From the NCBI RefSeq assembly GCF_029433095.1, contig NZ_JARNTX010000008.1:1-64000 (forward strand): a stretch of 64,000 bases of DNA, in the 5' to 3' direction. This DNA comes from Hymenobacter sp. YC55. GTDB taxonomy: Bacteria > Bacteroidota > Bacteroidia > Cytophagales > Hymenobacteraceae. The position numbers and the translations under genes are program-made. The notes under the pieces were generated by a model, which saw nothing but the letters and a program-made list of their open reading frames with translations, was not told the origin of the DNA and did no database searches. Positions 32,478-40,237 of this stretch are shown piece after piece. How positions within the stretch are numbered: position 1 is the first letter of the stretch; each line of letters opens with the position of its first letter.

Positions 32478-33950
32478 TTACAAGTCAGTGCGCAGCAGCT
32501 GCACATAAAACCGGATTACGTCCTGATAGGCGACCGTGCCGATGCGCTCATTCGTGCCGTGGAGCCGGTCGATATCGGTCTGAGCCATGAGAAGCGGCAT
32601 GAAGCGGTAGGTTGCCTGGGGAGCCAGGTGGGCGTAAGAGCGAGCATCAGTGGCCCCTACTACCACGTAGGGGGCCACCAGCGCCTGCGGGAACACGCTT
32701 TTGATGGTTTTGTGCAGGTGGGTAAAGGCGGCGTTGTCAGTTTGTGACACGGGCGAGGCACTGCGTCCATCGCCCAGGATGCTGACCTTGATCTCAGGGT
32801 CGTCAATCAGCTTCTTGACCCGGGCGATAACGGCTTCCACTGAGTCGCCGGGGAGTAGCCGAAAATTCACCGTGGCACTGGCCGACGCCGGCAGCACATT
32901 GTCTTTTTCGCCACCCCGGATGATGGTCGGAGCCGTCGTGGTGCGCAGGGCGGCATTGCCCGAGGGTGTGGCCACCAGCGACTTTTTGATAAGGAACCCG
33001 AACAGCCATTGATTGGCGAAGATGATGCGACGGCCGAACGGAACGGCTGGGGCCAGGTAAGCCAGCAGCGCGCTTACGCCGCCGTCGAGCCGGGCCGGGA
33101 AGGGATTGGCTTCGAGCTTGGCCACTGCCGCGGCCACCCGACCCACACTCGTCAGCGCCGGGGGCATAGACGAGTGGCCGCCGGCCCCCTGGGCCGTCAG
33201 TTCCAGGCTCAAGTAGCCTTTCTCGCTTACGCCCACCAGCGCCACGGGCTGGGCGAGGCCCGCCACGCCATCGGTTTTGATAAGGCCGCCCTCATCGAGC
33301 ACCATTTCCAGGGCTGGCCGTTGCTGGTAACGGCGGCCGAGCAGGTCGGCCAGCGCGGCCGCCCCTAGCTTACCGTGGGTTTCCTCGTCGTGTCCGAAGG
33401 CCAGCAGCACGGTGCGCCGAGGCTGGTAATTCGTACGCAGCAGGTATTCCACCGCTTCGAGCTGGCCAATGACGTTGAGCTTGTCGTCGAGCGCCCCCCG
33501 GCCGTAGAGGAAGCCATCGGCAACCAGCCCGGCGAAGGGCGGGCGCGTCCAGTTCTTTTCAGTGCCTTCAAGCACTGGCACTACGTCTTGGTGCGCCAAC
33601 AGCAAAAGCGGCTTGAGGGAGGGGTCCGAACCGGGCCACTCGTAAAGCAGGCCGAAATCGTTTACCACTTCCCGACGCAGGCGCTCATGCACCAGCGGGA
33701 AAGTCTGGCGGTAGTAAGTGAGCAGCTGGCCGAAGGGCACGGTATCAGTTTGGGCGTAGTCGGTGTGCGACACAGACGGAATCCGCAGGGCACCGGCCAG
33801 GTGCTCGACCGTAACAACTGGGTCCAAGTCTGGTTTCTGCGCGGCTGCTTCCGGCGCGAGTTGGTGGTTGGGCAAGCGTAAGGTGTTGAATAACAGCACG
33901 ACGATAAGCAGGACCAGCAGCAAGCCGGTTGAAAAAAGAAGCATACGCAT
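32478..33950 (-). CDS. M20-family metallopeptidase (carboxypeptidase S-like)
   Basis: A 490-residue zinc peptidase. An N-terminal membrane anchor (LLFSTGLLLVLLIVVLLF) places the catalytic part outside the cytoplasm. Metal-ligand motifs are LLLAHQDVVPV, GRGALDDK and GHDEETHGK, with the dimerisation-domain segment GGHSSMPP. It closely follows the carboxypeptidase S/PM20D1 pattern and may cleave N-acyl amino acids or peptides. ATG 33950 gives the membrane anchor and is directly preceded on the minus strand by CCCACTGCCTTCCT. It looks like chromosomal-type cargo rather than a plasmid function. Confidence 0.92.
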   Translation of the reverse strand: MRMLLFSTGLLLVLLIVVLLFNTLRLPNHQLAPEAAAQKPDLDPVVTVEHLAGALRIPSVSHTDYAQTDTVPFGQLLTYYRQTFPLVHERLRREVVNDFGLLYEWPGSDPSLKPLLLLAHQDVVPVLEGTEKNWTRPPFAGLVADGFLYGRGALDDKLNVIGQLEAVEYLLRTNYQPRRTVLLAFGHDEETHGKLGAAALADLLGRRYQQRPALEMVLDEGGLIKTDGVAGLAQPVALVGVSEKGYLSLELTAQGAGGHSSMPPALTSVGRVAAAVAKLEANPFPARLDGGVSALLAYLAPAVPFGRRIIFANQWLFGFLIKKSLVATPSGNAALRTTTAPTIIRGGEKDNVLPASASATVNFRLLPGDSVEAVIARVKKLIDDPEIKVSILGDGRSASPVSQTDNAAFTHLHKTIKSVFPQALVAPYVVVGATDARSYAHLAPQATYRFMPLLMAQTDIDRLHGTNERIGTVAYQDVIRFYVQLLRTDL

Positions 33951-33964
33951 AGGAAGGCAGTGGG
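33951..33964 (-). repeat. CCCACTGCC leader element, M20 peptidase
   Basis: Minus strand CCCACTGCCTTCCT abuts the ATG at 33950. This is the only minus-strand gene found with the leader in its start-codon position. Confidence 0.6.
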
Positions 33965-34013
33965 CAGAAGTGGATTTCGGCAACTACTCAAAGATAGAAG
34001 GTTTGGGCCGGTA

Positions 34014-34031
34014 TGTGCGCCGATACGAACA
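34014..34031 (-). promoter_or_regulatory. Palindromic element before M20 peptidase gene
   Basis: Minus strand TGTTCGTATCGGCGCACA, 63 bp before ATG 33950. Confidence 0.5.
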
Positions 34032-34117
34032 GGGCCAGGTCGGACACCGGGCGGCGGGCCCATGCCGGAAGGAAATAAAAGGAGCGTTAGGCGAAGTAAC
34101 CAAGGCTTCTGGCCGGG

Positions 34118-34139
34118 TTTGTGTACCTGAATAGACACA
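34118..34139 (+). promoter_or_regulatory. Palindromic element before 34176 small gene
   Basis: TTTGTGTACCTGAATAGACA plus CA, 36 bp before the GTG at 34176. Confidence 0.6.
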
Positions 34140-34175
34140 CCAGCAACGGGGCTGAGTCGCTGTAATATCCGCGTA

Positions 34176-34310
34176 GTGGACAATCTGAGCCGAGTGCTTT
34201 TCTTTACTCCCCTCAACCAGCAGGCCGAGGCCTACGCCCAGCGACAAAAGGCCGAACGGCGCGCTAAAAAGAAAGTTGAAAAAGCAAATAACCTTCACCT
34301 AAACAGCTGA
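34176..34310 (+). CDS. 44-residue basic peptide gene
   Basis: GTG-initiated, encoding MDNLSRVLFFTPLNQQAEAY followed by a Lys/Arg/Ala-rich helix (QRQKAERRAKKKVEKANN). It is supported by its position 36 bp after a palindromic element and by another element after its stop. Function unknown; the basic helix could bind nucleic acid. Confidence 0.5.
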   Translation: MDNLSRVLFFTPLNQQAEAYAQRQKAERRAKKKVEKANNLHLNS

Positions 34311-34334
34311 AAAAAAGCCGTTATTGGCCTTATA

Positions 34335-34353
34335 TTTGTACGTACATACGCAC
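34335..34353 (+). promoter_or_regulatory. Palindromic element before 34426 gene
   Basis: TTTGTACGTACATACGCAC with TATATTTG overlapping its left end. A 20-codon frame (ATG 34356, MATELSRFTFRF...) begins 2 bp after it and could be a leader peptide; the annotated gene starts 72 bp after it. Confidence 0.65.
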
Positions 34354-34425
34354 GAATGGCAACGGAACTGAGCCGGTTTACCTTTCGCTTTCATGTGCCT
34401 TCGCCGTGGTATAATTCAGCCGCCC

Positions 34426-35010
34426 ATGAGCTTTACCCGCGCATCCTTTCACTTTGCGGCCGACGACCAGAACCCGGCCACGACGCTTTTCATTCCCCAG
34501 GACGGCCATCTGAGCGGAGCCGTTAACTGCCTGCGGGCCATGCTGCTCGACGGGGGCGCGGTTTCGGGTGATGCCTTCCAGGAAGCCAATTTCGGATACG
34601 CTTTTGGGGCCAGCAACCAGACGGGCATAAGCTTCCGCTACACGTTCGCCGGCGATACGGTGCAGGTCGAGGAGTTGTGCGGGCCGGAGCTGCCGCAGTG
34701 GAAAGAAATTTTCAACGGGCCGGTGCTGGAACTGGTAAATGCCCACGGGCCCATGCTGCACGTCCTGGGGCCCGACCCGCTCGGCAGGGGCCGCGTGCAA
34801 TATGCCACGCTTGAAACGCTCGAAGCCCAGTATGCCCAGGCCGAGGCCCGCCGGCTCCGCCACGAGGAGGGCATCGTGGCGATGGGAGGCTGGTTGGCCG
34901 CCGGGCAGGCCGAAGAATTGCGCCAGCAGATGCTGAACGCCAGGCAAGCCGAAGTAGCCTCCTGCCCCTGCCATTGTCTAACCATTCCTTTCCTTCTAAA
35001 ATCAGCCTAG
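34426..35010 (+). CDS. RASYxF-family hypothetical protein (paralogue 2)
   Basis: A 194-residue soluble protein. TRASFHFAADDQNPATTLFI, then GAVNCLRAML, GISFRYTF, GPVLELVN and MLHVLG, align through their length with the 35012 protein and more distantly with the 20768 protein. The conserved N-terminus suggests a shared fold and ligand. ATG 34426 is supported by the paralogues' starts. The next family member begins 1 bp after the stop. Confidence 0.7.
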   Translation: MSFTRASFHFAADDQNPATTLFIPQDGHLSGAVNCLRAMLLDGGAVSGDAFQEANFGYAFGASNQTGISFRYTFAGDTVQVEELCGPELPQWKEIFNGPVLELVNAHGPMLHVLGPDPLGRGRVQYATLETLEAQYAQAEARRLRHEEGIVAMGGWLAAGQAEELRQQMLNARQAEVASCPCHCLTIPFLLKSA

Positions 35011-35011
35011 T

Positions 35012-35824
35012 ATGAATACCCGAGCCAGTTACCATTTTGCCGCTGACGACCGGAACCCGGCCACCACGCTTTTTATTCACTTTGACGGCTACCCGTCCGG
35101 AGCGGCCATGTATCTGCGGGAAATGCTGCTCCAAACCGGCATTAGCGGCGCGGGGGCGTTCCAGCAAGCCAATCAACATGCTGCTTTCGTGACCCAGGAC
35201 ACGAGTGGGGGGCTGGGCACCAGCTTCCGTTATAAGCTCGACGGGATGGAGCTAGTGGTGGTGGAGCGCGAATTTGCCGGCAGCAACAACTGGAACCCCG
35301 TCTTTTCCGGGAGTCTGCTCGACTTTATCAACGGCCACAGCCCCGAACCCATGCTGCACACCATCGGCACGCGGGCGGACGGGGGCGTACACTTTACCAC
35401 CCTGGCGCAGTTGGAAATATACCTGGCCGAGGCCCAGGCAGAAGCCATCCGGTACGAAGCCGGCGTTTTCGCGGTGGGCGGTAATACCGCCGCTGAGCGA
35501 GTGCAGCACTTGCAAGCGCAAGTGCTGACCGCCTTACGGGCCGAGTTGGTGGCGGGGCGGGCCGAGGCCGGTAATTACGCCCCCGTGCCCCAAAAAACCT
35601 TTACCGTCATTGCCGAAATTTGGGACAACGAGCAGGGCTATACCGTCACGGTGAGCGCCGTCGATTCCGACGAGGCCATTGTGCAGGCCCAGGCGCAGTA
35701 CCGCCGGGAGGCCGAAGCGGCGGGCCATGACGATGAACACGAGGTAGGTGAGCCGGACTTGCTGCGCATCTGGGCCGTGGTAGAAGGAAAGCCCGCCGTG
35801 ATTTATCAGCGCGACGCGACATAA
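35012..35824 (+). CDS. RASYxF-family hypothetical protein with extra C-domain (paralogue 3)
   Basis: A 270-residue protein. Residues 1-190 are paralogous to the 34426 protein (TRASYHFAADDRNPATTLFI). A C-terminal extension of about 80 residues (FTVIAEIWDNEQGYTVTVSA, then DSDEAIVQAQAQYRREAEAA) looks like a separate strand-helix domain absent from the other members. Tandem duplication with the upstream gene is evident from the 1 bp spacing. Function unknown. Confidence 0.7.
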   Translation: MNTRASYHFAADDRNPATTLFIHFDGYPSGAAMYLREMLLQTGISGAGAFQQANQHAAFVTQDTSGGLGTSFRYKLDGMELVVVEREFAGSNNWNPVFSGSLLDFINGHSPEPMLHTIGTRADGGVHFTTLAQLEIYLAEAQAEAIRYEAGVFAVGGNTAAERVQHLQAQVLTALRAELVAGRAEAGNYAPVPQKTFTVIAEIWDNEQGYTVTVSAVDSDEAIVQAQAQYRREAEAAGHDDEHEVGEPDLLRIWAVVEGKPAVIYQRDAT

Positions 35825-35880
35825 GGCACTTGGTACCACATTTGGCTATTTTTAGTACAACGCTGTTGCACCCAACGACT

Positions 35881-36027
35881 ATGAACCCTAGTTTAATGAT
35901 GTTGCTCCTAGTCCTGTTCAAAACGCTTCTAATAGCGGGCGGCACGTTCTATCTCACTTTCGTACTGTGTGCCTTGTTTCCCCAGTTGGGCCGTTTCCTG
36001 GTCAGATTATTTGGTTTCAACCGATAA
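35881..36027 (+). CDS. 48-residue membrane protein
   Basis: MNPSLMMLLLVLFKTLLIAG followed by a second hydrophobic stretch, then RLFGFNR. One long or two short membrane helices. It lies between the 35012 gene and transfer-gene remnants. ATG 35881 was chosen as the start giving the shortest hydrophobic protein; an in-frame upstream extension lacks support. Confidence 0.45.
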   Translation: MNPSLMMLLLVLFKTLLIAGGTFYLTFVLCALFPQLGRFLVRLFGFNR

Positions 36028-36036
36028 GCCAATAGA

Positions 36037-36159
36037 ATGAACGACCTGAACGATACCCCAGCGCCCCGTCCAGTAGGTTCAAGCGCGGTTTCGTCCGGGC
36101 TGGAGCGTATAAGCGGCCCGCTCGATACCCGCCCAAGACAAAGCCGGTTGAAGCTATGA
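36037..36159 (+). CDS. 40-residue peptide, doubtful
   Basis: ATG-initiated polar peptide (MNDLNDTPAPRPVGSSAVSS...). Its TGA overlaps the ATG of the VirB4-like remnant at 36156 (ATGA), which suggests that translational coupling once existed. No homology seen. Confidence 0.3.
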   Translation: MNDLNDTPAPRPVGSSAVSSGLERISGPLDTRPRQSRLKL

Positions 36160-36308
36160 AAAGCGCTTTTGTGAAGGCTATCAGACTACTGCCCCCCGGA
36201 ACAGTGGTGCAAAAAAGGGACGTGTATTACGAAGCCGAATAAACGCCATATCAAGGTCAGAGTATACTCACCCGTTATGAGCGATACCAAAAGATTCTCC
36301 GACGTGCG
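36156..36308 (+). pseudogene. Remnant of a second VirB4/TraG gene
   Basis: MKSAFVKAIRLLPPGTVVQK then RDVYYEAE, a TAA stop at 36240-36242, and in the same frame TPYQGQSILTRYERYQ. This aligns with the VirB4 N-domain of the intact gene at 1385-4060 (ALKNLPVGCVVQKTDVYY, then PSPGQYFTQRMGDYF). The rest of the ATPase is missing. It marks a lost or recombined second transfer operon. Confidence 0.6.
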
Positions 36309-36646
36309 GCAGGCCGTGGTAGCAAGCGCCCGCAGTTACGTTGCCCGCCAGATTCAGGCCAGCAAGTAACATGCGCAGCGTGTAGGGGGGCTCAGCGCTT
36401 GGCTGCCTACACTGCATTCTCTCCTACTTCTATAAATTTGCACCTAGTAAGTGCGGCTGAACAGGTCGTACAACGCTAATTTGACAACACGTTTACCAGC
36501 GATGGTCAGGCGCGGAAGGGGCCGGGGCGGCAAAGCAGAATGCGGGAAATATTACCTGCCGCCGGGTGTAACTGGCGAAGGTCTACCCGGGCCCGAAGGC
36601 CGATAATGTTGTTTGCTCTTTTCTCAACAAGGCTCAATAAGGCACC
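36309..36646. other. Intergenic region without recognised gene
   Basis: About 340 bp with no convincing gene, palindromic element or terminator. It probably holds further decayed sequence after the VirB4 remnant. Confidence 0.4.
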
Positions 36647-37192
36647 ATGACTATTCACAGAACAGCGGCCCCGGGAGGCGTGGCAAACTTCCTTTGCTAT
36701 ATTAATCACGAGGGCTTGCCCTCCCCGACAGAGGGAGTGGAGCCAGCACTTACGACCCCGGCCGAATCCAACTTTTGGCAGCTGCTTTTCACCCAAGGGC
36801 TAGCACCCTGGCCCGCGATAGAGAGCGCTTCGGTGCGGGTGGCCGAGGTACCGGATGGGTGTTTATTCATGGTGGAAGATGAGCAGGGGTTACTGCTAGT
36901 GGGCGGGGTTGGCCTCAAGAAAGCGGGGCCGGCGTGGGAGGCCCTTAGCGAAACTGTAGAAGAGATTCGCGAGCAGGCCGCATCTGCGGTACAGCAGTCG
37001 CCGGGCGGTAAGGAGTTGATAGCGCACTGGAAATCACAGGTTGTGCCGCCATCAGAGGGCGATTGGGTGATCCTGGTTCCCATGATAGGCCTACGCTACT
37101 ACGGCCCGGATGCTGATCGCATTATGCATCTTGCCGGGGGGCTCGGTACTGACCTGCTGACTATTTTTAACCGCAAGGTATTCACCACCTGA
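36647..37192 (+). CDS. Hypothetical protein
   Basis: A 181-residue soluble protein. Strand-rich core (SVRVAEVPDGCLFMVEDEQG, LLLVGGVGLKKAGPAW) followed by a helix (ALSETVEEIREQAASAVQQ) and a C-terminal strand region. Family not recognised. No palindromic element is visible just upstream, unlike most of its neighbours. A strong terminator follows. Confidence 0.55.
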   Translation: MTIHRTAAPGGVANFLCYINHEGLPSPTEGVEPALTTPAESNFWQLLFTQGLAPWPAIESASVRVAEVPDGCLFMVEDEQGLLLVGGVGLKKAGPAWEALSETVEEIREQAASAVQQSPGGKELIAHWKSQVVPPSEGDWVILVPMIGLRYYGPDADRIMHLAGGLGTDLLTIFNRKVFTT

Positions 37193-37230
37193 GGAAATCA
37201 TTTAAGTCAGCAAAATCTCTGTTTCGCGTC

Positions 37231-37262
37231 AAGGCCCGGCTATATTGATATAGCCGGGCCTT
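37231..37262 (+). terminator. Bidirectional terminator
   Basis: Arms AAGGCCCGGCTATA/TATAGCCGGGCCTT with a 4 nt loop, then TT-C-TTTT on plus. It separates the 36647 gene from the convergent TonB-like gene. Confidence 0.9.
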
Positions 37263-37286
37263 TTCCTTTTCAGTGAGCGGACTCGC

Positions 37287-38281
37287 CTAGTTGAGCTTAA
37301 AGGAAATCGTGAAGGTTTGCCGGGACGCCACCGCCTTACTACCCAGCCGGCCGGGCGTCCACGTGTCGGGGAACGTCTGGGCCACGCGCAGCGCTTCTTC
37401 GTCGCACCCGTTGCCTAGGCCCTTGACAATCCGATGGTCGGACACCCGACCCAGCGTGTCCACGGCAAACGTCACCCAAACCTTGCCCTCGACCCGGCGG
37501 GCGCGGGCCTGAGAAGGATACTGCACCTTGTTACTCAGGGTGACTAGCGCATCGTGCTTGCCGATAAACCACGGGGCCTGCGTGAGAATGACGCGCTCCC
37601 AGACGCCGGGCCGTACTTCGGCGTCGTAGCCCTCGTTTTCAGGCCGCGCAAACTCCAGCTGGCGCGTGGTATGGTTGTAGGAGCGAGCCAGCACGTAGTT
37701 GCCGGCCGCGTCCTGCTTGTAGTAATTCCACAGGCCCACCGGCTTGCCGTTTTCCAAGTCCCCTTTTTCCCAGGCCGTGGAGTACGCCGAGCGGCCAAGC
37801 GGGGCGCGGCTGCTCTTGGCCGCATTGGCGGTTGCAGTCGGCGTGCCCCGGTGAAAGAGTACGGGGGGCCTGATGCCAAGAACCGCCCAGTTGTATTCCC
37901 CGGTTAATAGTTGGCCATCAGGCGAATCCGCCAGGGTCAGCTCCAAGCTGAGGCTGGGTTCCATCAGCCGCAACGTATCAGTACGCTCGCTGACCAGCAG
38001 CCGGCGGTGGCGTATGGTGCCGCCGGGAATGTCGAAGGAGCCGGTATAGTTCTCGCCCTGCCGGCTGATGGTCAACCCCATGACAATGGTGGTGGCGGCA
38101 ATTTCCATTGGGCCGGTCCAGCTGCCTACCGTGAGCGCGACCGCACCGGGGCGGGCTTTGGCCACGGCAGCCGGTTTAGGGGCTTGGCGAACGGTTGCTT
38201 TGCCCTGCGCGAGGAGGGCCAACGGAAAAAACAGGTGCCGGCGGTAAGGGCCAGACTTGAAAATAAAAATATGCGGCGCAT
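37287..38281 (-). CDS. TonB-family energy transducer-like protein with apparent frameshift
   Basis: The C-terminus is a TonB domain (VTFAVDTLGRVSDHRIVKG, GCDEEALRVAQTFPDTWTPG). A MORN-like segment lies upstream (GKPVGLWNYYKQDAAGNYVL). The main frame has no sensible start. In another frame, ATG 38281 begins an ideal signal peptide (MRRIFLFSSLALTAG) that meets the main frame at a run of six A (38226-38231); one extra base there would give a continuous protein of about 330 residues. Without a proline-rich spacer it may not be a true TonB. The shift may be real, phase-variable or an assembly error. Confidence 0.7.
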
Positions 38282-38323
38282 GGGGGGCGGTAGAGTATAA
38301 AAAGTGCCCCAAGTTACGCTGTG

Positions 38324-38343
38324 GTGTGCTTATTAAGATACAT
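38324..38343 (-). promoter_or_regulatory. Palindromic element, TonB-like gene side (a)
   Basis: Minus strand ATGTATCTTAATAAGCACAC, 43 bp before ATG 38281. Confidence 0.55.
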
Positions 38344-38347
38344 TCTC

Positions 38348-38366
38348 TGTGCTTATTCAGACACAA
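38348..38366 (-). promoter_or_regulatory. Palindromic element, TonB-like gene side (b)
   Basis: Minus strand TTGTGTCTGAATAAGCACA, 4 bp from the previous copy; the pair could bind two repressor dimers side by side. Confidence 0.6.
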
Positions 38367-38403
38367 GGAAAAAGATATTTTAGGGGAAGAATTTATTTCC
38401 GAC

Positions 38404-38422
38404 AAGTATCTAAATAAGCACA
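38404..38422 (+). promoter_or_regulatory. Palindromic element in divergent region
   Basis: AAGTATCTAAATAAGCACA faces the tandem peptide genes but is 134 bp before the first of them. Confidence 0.45.
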
Positions 38423-38555
38423 GCATTATACTGAACTTTTATTGGCTATTATTGCCATAGAAATGTGTTTCATTTCTTCAGTAACAGGCTTTTAGCGAGT
38501 GGGCCGGTTGCTGTTTCATTCTTCACTTGTCACTTAACTTTTTCATAATACTATT

Positions 38556-38705
38556 ATGGACAACACTAAAACTGCTGCCGCTGACTTGGCCGCAAACTTC
38601 GAGGTAGCTGAGTTGGAGCCCCGGCTGGAAAACGTATGGGCTGGCGAAACGGAGCCGAGCCTTCCAGGTGGCGGTTGGGAAGAGACGGGCCGCGGAAACG
38701 GCTAG
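38556..38705 (+). CDS. Tandem short peptide 1 (49 residues)
   Basis: MDNTKTAAADLAANFEVAEL, then EPRLENVWAGE and a Gly-rich tail (PGGGWEETGRGNG). The first two thirds are nearly identical to the 38807 peptide while the C-termini differ. A conserved leader with a variable tail is the usual pattern of peptide precursors, but no maturation enzyme is visible nearby. It is acidic and has no signal peptide. Confidence 0.6.
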   Translation: MDNTKTAAADLAANFEVAELEPRLENVWAGETEPSLPGGGWEETGRGNG

Positions 38706-38806
38706 TAGCTGCGCACCCATTAAACTAACAAGCCCGGTCGCCTCGCAACAACAGGCTTTTAGCGGGTACACCGGTTTCATTTCTCATTTTACTTCATAAT
38801 ACTGTT

Positions 38807-38950
38807 ATGGACAACGCTAAAAACACTCAAGACACTGCCGCTGACTTAGCCGCAAACTTCGAGGTAGCCGAGTTAGAGCCCCGGTTGGAAAACGTATGGG
38901 CTGGCGAGGTACCTGTGAACCCTGTGCTGCCAGGTCAGGGCCCGGAATAG
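38807..38950 (+). CDS. Tandem short peptide 2 (47 residues)
   Basis: MDNAKNTQDTAADLAANFEV, then AELEPRLENVWAGEV and a Pro-rich tail (NPVLPGQGPE). Synonymous differences from the 38556 gene (CTG/TTG, GAG/GAA-type changes) suggest that the peptide sequence itself is under selection. A strong terminator lies 28 bp after the stop. Confidence 0.6.
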   Translation: MDNAKNTQDTAADLAANFEVAELEPRLENVWAGEVPVNPVLPGQGPE

Positions 38951-38978
38951 AGCCGGTTCGCCGGCTGGCATACTAAGG

Positions 38979-39012
38979 AAAGACCCGCTCACTGTCAAGT
39001 GAGCGGGTCTTT
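38979..39012 (+). terminator. Intrinsic terminator after tandem peptides
   Basis: Perfect 15 bp arms AAAGACCCGCTCACT/AGTGAGCGGGTCTTT with a 4 nt loop. Confidence 0.92.
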
Positions 39013-39093
39013 CCGCGTCTACAGGACTGTGCAGAAGGAAGTGAATTGAATAAAAAGCTGTATCACCGGCCGATAAGGGCTTTTGTGGCCGGA

Positions 39094-39115
39094 TTTGTGT
39101 ATCTGATTACGCACA
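39094..39115 (+). promoter_or_regulatory. Palindromic element before DUF262 operon
   Basis: TTTGTGTATCTGATTACGCA plus CA, 19 bp before ATG 39135, preceded by AAGGGCTTTTGTGG. Confidence 0.7.
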
Positions 39116-39134
39116 GGAACTTCACTCAGAGCTT

Positions 39135-39692
39135 ATGAAATTCTCCGACATTCCCCAGCGCATCGGCGGCGGGGCCTATCAGTGCAATATGCCGCTGGAG
39201 GACCTGGACGGCTGGCTTACCCGCCGGGAGCAGGACTCCTACTACTTGCTGCAACTCAACCCCGACTTTCAGCGTGGCCACGTCTGGACCAAAGCTCAGC
39301 AGAGCGCGTATCTGGAGTATTTTCTCACTGGGGGCAAATCAGGCCTGACCATCTACTTCAATAAGCCCAGCTGGCAAGCTGCCACCAATGAGCCAAGGGC
39401 CTACGACGAGTTTGTGTGCGTTGATGGCTTGCAGCGTCTGAGTGCGCTACGTGGTTTCATGCGAGGCGAAGTAGCGGCTTTTGGTCAGCTGTTGGCCGAT
39501 TTCGGCCAACCCATTCGCCAGGCCCGCAACTCCGAGTCGCTGGTGTTCAACATCAACAACCTGCAAACGCGGGCCGAGGTGCTGACCTGGTACCTGCAAA
39601 TGAACGCGGGCGGCACGCCCCACACGAGCACCGAGATTGCCCGCGTGCAGCAGTTGCTGGAGCAGGAAAAAAGTATTAGCACAGGCGCATGA
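39135..39692 (+). CDS. DUF262/GmrSD-N-like protein, tandem copy 1
   Basis: A 185-residue protein with the signature motifs of the DUF262 domain: LNPDFQRGHVWTKAQQSAYL (the FQR--VW motif) and VCVDGLQRLSAL (the DG-QR motif). DUF262 is the ParB/Srx-like domain of GmrSD-type modification-dependent restriction systems and related defence proteins, where it may act as an NTPase or nuclease. Here it stands alone without the DUF1524 nuclease half. It overlaps the next gene by 4 bp (ATGA), and a palindromic element controls the operon. Confidence 0.75.
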   Translation: MKFSDIPQRIGGGAYQCNMPLEDLDGWLTRREQDSYYLLQLNPDFQRGHVWTKAQQSAYLEYFLTGGKSGLTIYFNKPSWQAATNEPRAYDEFVCVDGLQRLSALRGFMRGEVAAFGQLLADFGQPIRQARNSESLVFNINNLQTRAEVLTWYLQMNAGGTPHTSTEIARVQQLLEQEKSISTGA

Positions 39693-40237
39693 AATTCTGC
39701 GACATTCCCCCTCTTATTGGGTCCGGCACTTGGGAGTGCAACTACCGGCTAGGTAGCATGGACCGCGTACTGACCGAATGGGAGCAGGAGTCGGGCCTGA
39801 ACCTGGTGCCCGACTTCCAGCGGGGCCACGTCTGGACCGAGGCCCAGCAATCTGCCTTTATGCAATACTGCCTGCGCGGGGGCCAGTCCGGGCTAACCAT
39901 GTATTTCAACCAACCCGGCTGGCACTATGGCGTCAAAGCTGGGGCCTACAATGATTTCGTCTGCGTCGATGGGTTGCAGCGAATCACGGCCATTCGTCGG
40001 TTCCTGCGCGGCGAGATACCCGCGTTTGGGAAGCTCTACCCCGAGTTTGAGGATACTATCATCAAGGCCCCGAACGTGACCGGCGTGCGCTTGAACGTCA
40101 ATGCGCTTCAGACCCGGGCCGAGGTGCTCAACTGGTACCTACAAATGAATGACGGCGGTACGCCCCACGCCCCCGAGGAACTTGCACGGGTGCGGGGGCT
40201 GCTGGCTCAGGAATCCTCTTACTCCTCCCTGCCATGA
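39689..40237 (+). CDS. DUF262/GmrSD-N-like protein, tandem copy 2
   Basis: A 182-residue paralogue of the preceding protein: VPDFQRGHVWTEAQQSAFMQ, VCVDGLQRITAI, and QTRAEVLNWYLQMNDGGTPH align position by position. Both retain the same Arg, Asp and Gln residues, so both are probably active rather than one being a decoy. Its start overlaps the stop of copy 1, and its stop overlaps the start of the zinc-ribbon gene, so the three proteins should be made in fixed ratio. Confidence 0.75.
   Translation: MKFCDIPPLIGSGTWECNYRLGSMDRVLTEWEQESGLNLVPDFQRGHVWTEAQQSAFMQYCLRGGQSGLTMYFNQPGWHYGVKAGAYNDFVCVDGLQRITAIRRFLRGEIPAFGKLYPEFEDTIIKAPNVTGVRLNVNALQTRAEVLNWYLQMNDGGTPHAPEELARVRGLLAQESSYSSLP

Larger units (their letters stand above)
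38483..38950 (+). repeat. Tandem duplication carrying two peptide genes
   Basis: Unit 1 (38483-38705) and unit 2 (38750-38950) each start with AACAGGCTTTTAGCG, share an upstream stretch ending in CTTCATAATACT or similar, and each encode one short peptide. Duplication therefore includes the control region. Confidence 0.75.

Noticed and set aside
34356..34418. A 20-codon leader frame (MATELSRFTFRF...) before the 34426 gene
   Set aside because: It directly follows an element and could be a regulatory leader, but nothing else supports translation, so it was only mentioned under the element.
36277..36369. A 30-codon plus-strand frame starting MSDTKRFSDVRQAVVA
   Set aside because: It overlaps the VirB4 remnant frame, lacks an upstream element and has no supporting similarity.
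36508..36610. A 34-codon plus-strand frame starting MVRRGRGRGGKAE
   Set aside because: Low-complexity and without any promoter-like sequence; likely chance.
38556..38950. Firm call of RiPP precursors
   Set aside because: No modification, protease or export gene for such peptides is in the window; kept only as a hypothesis.
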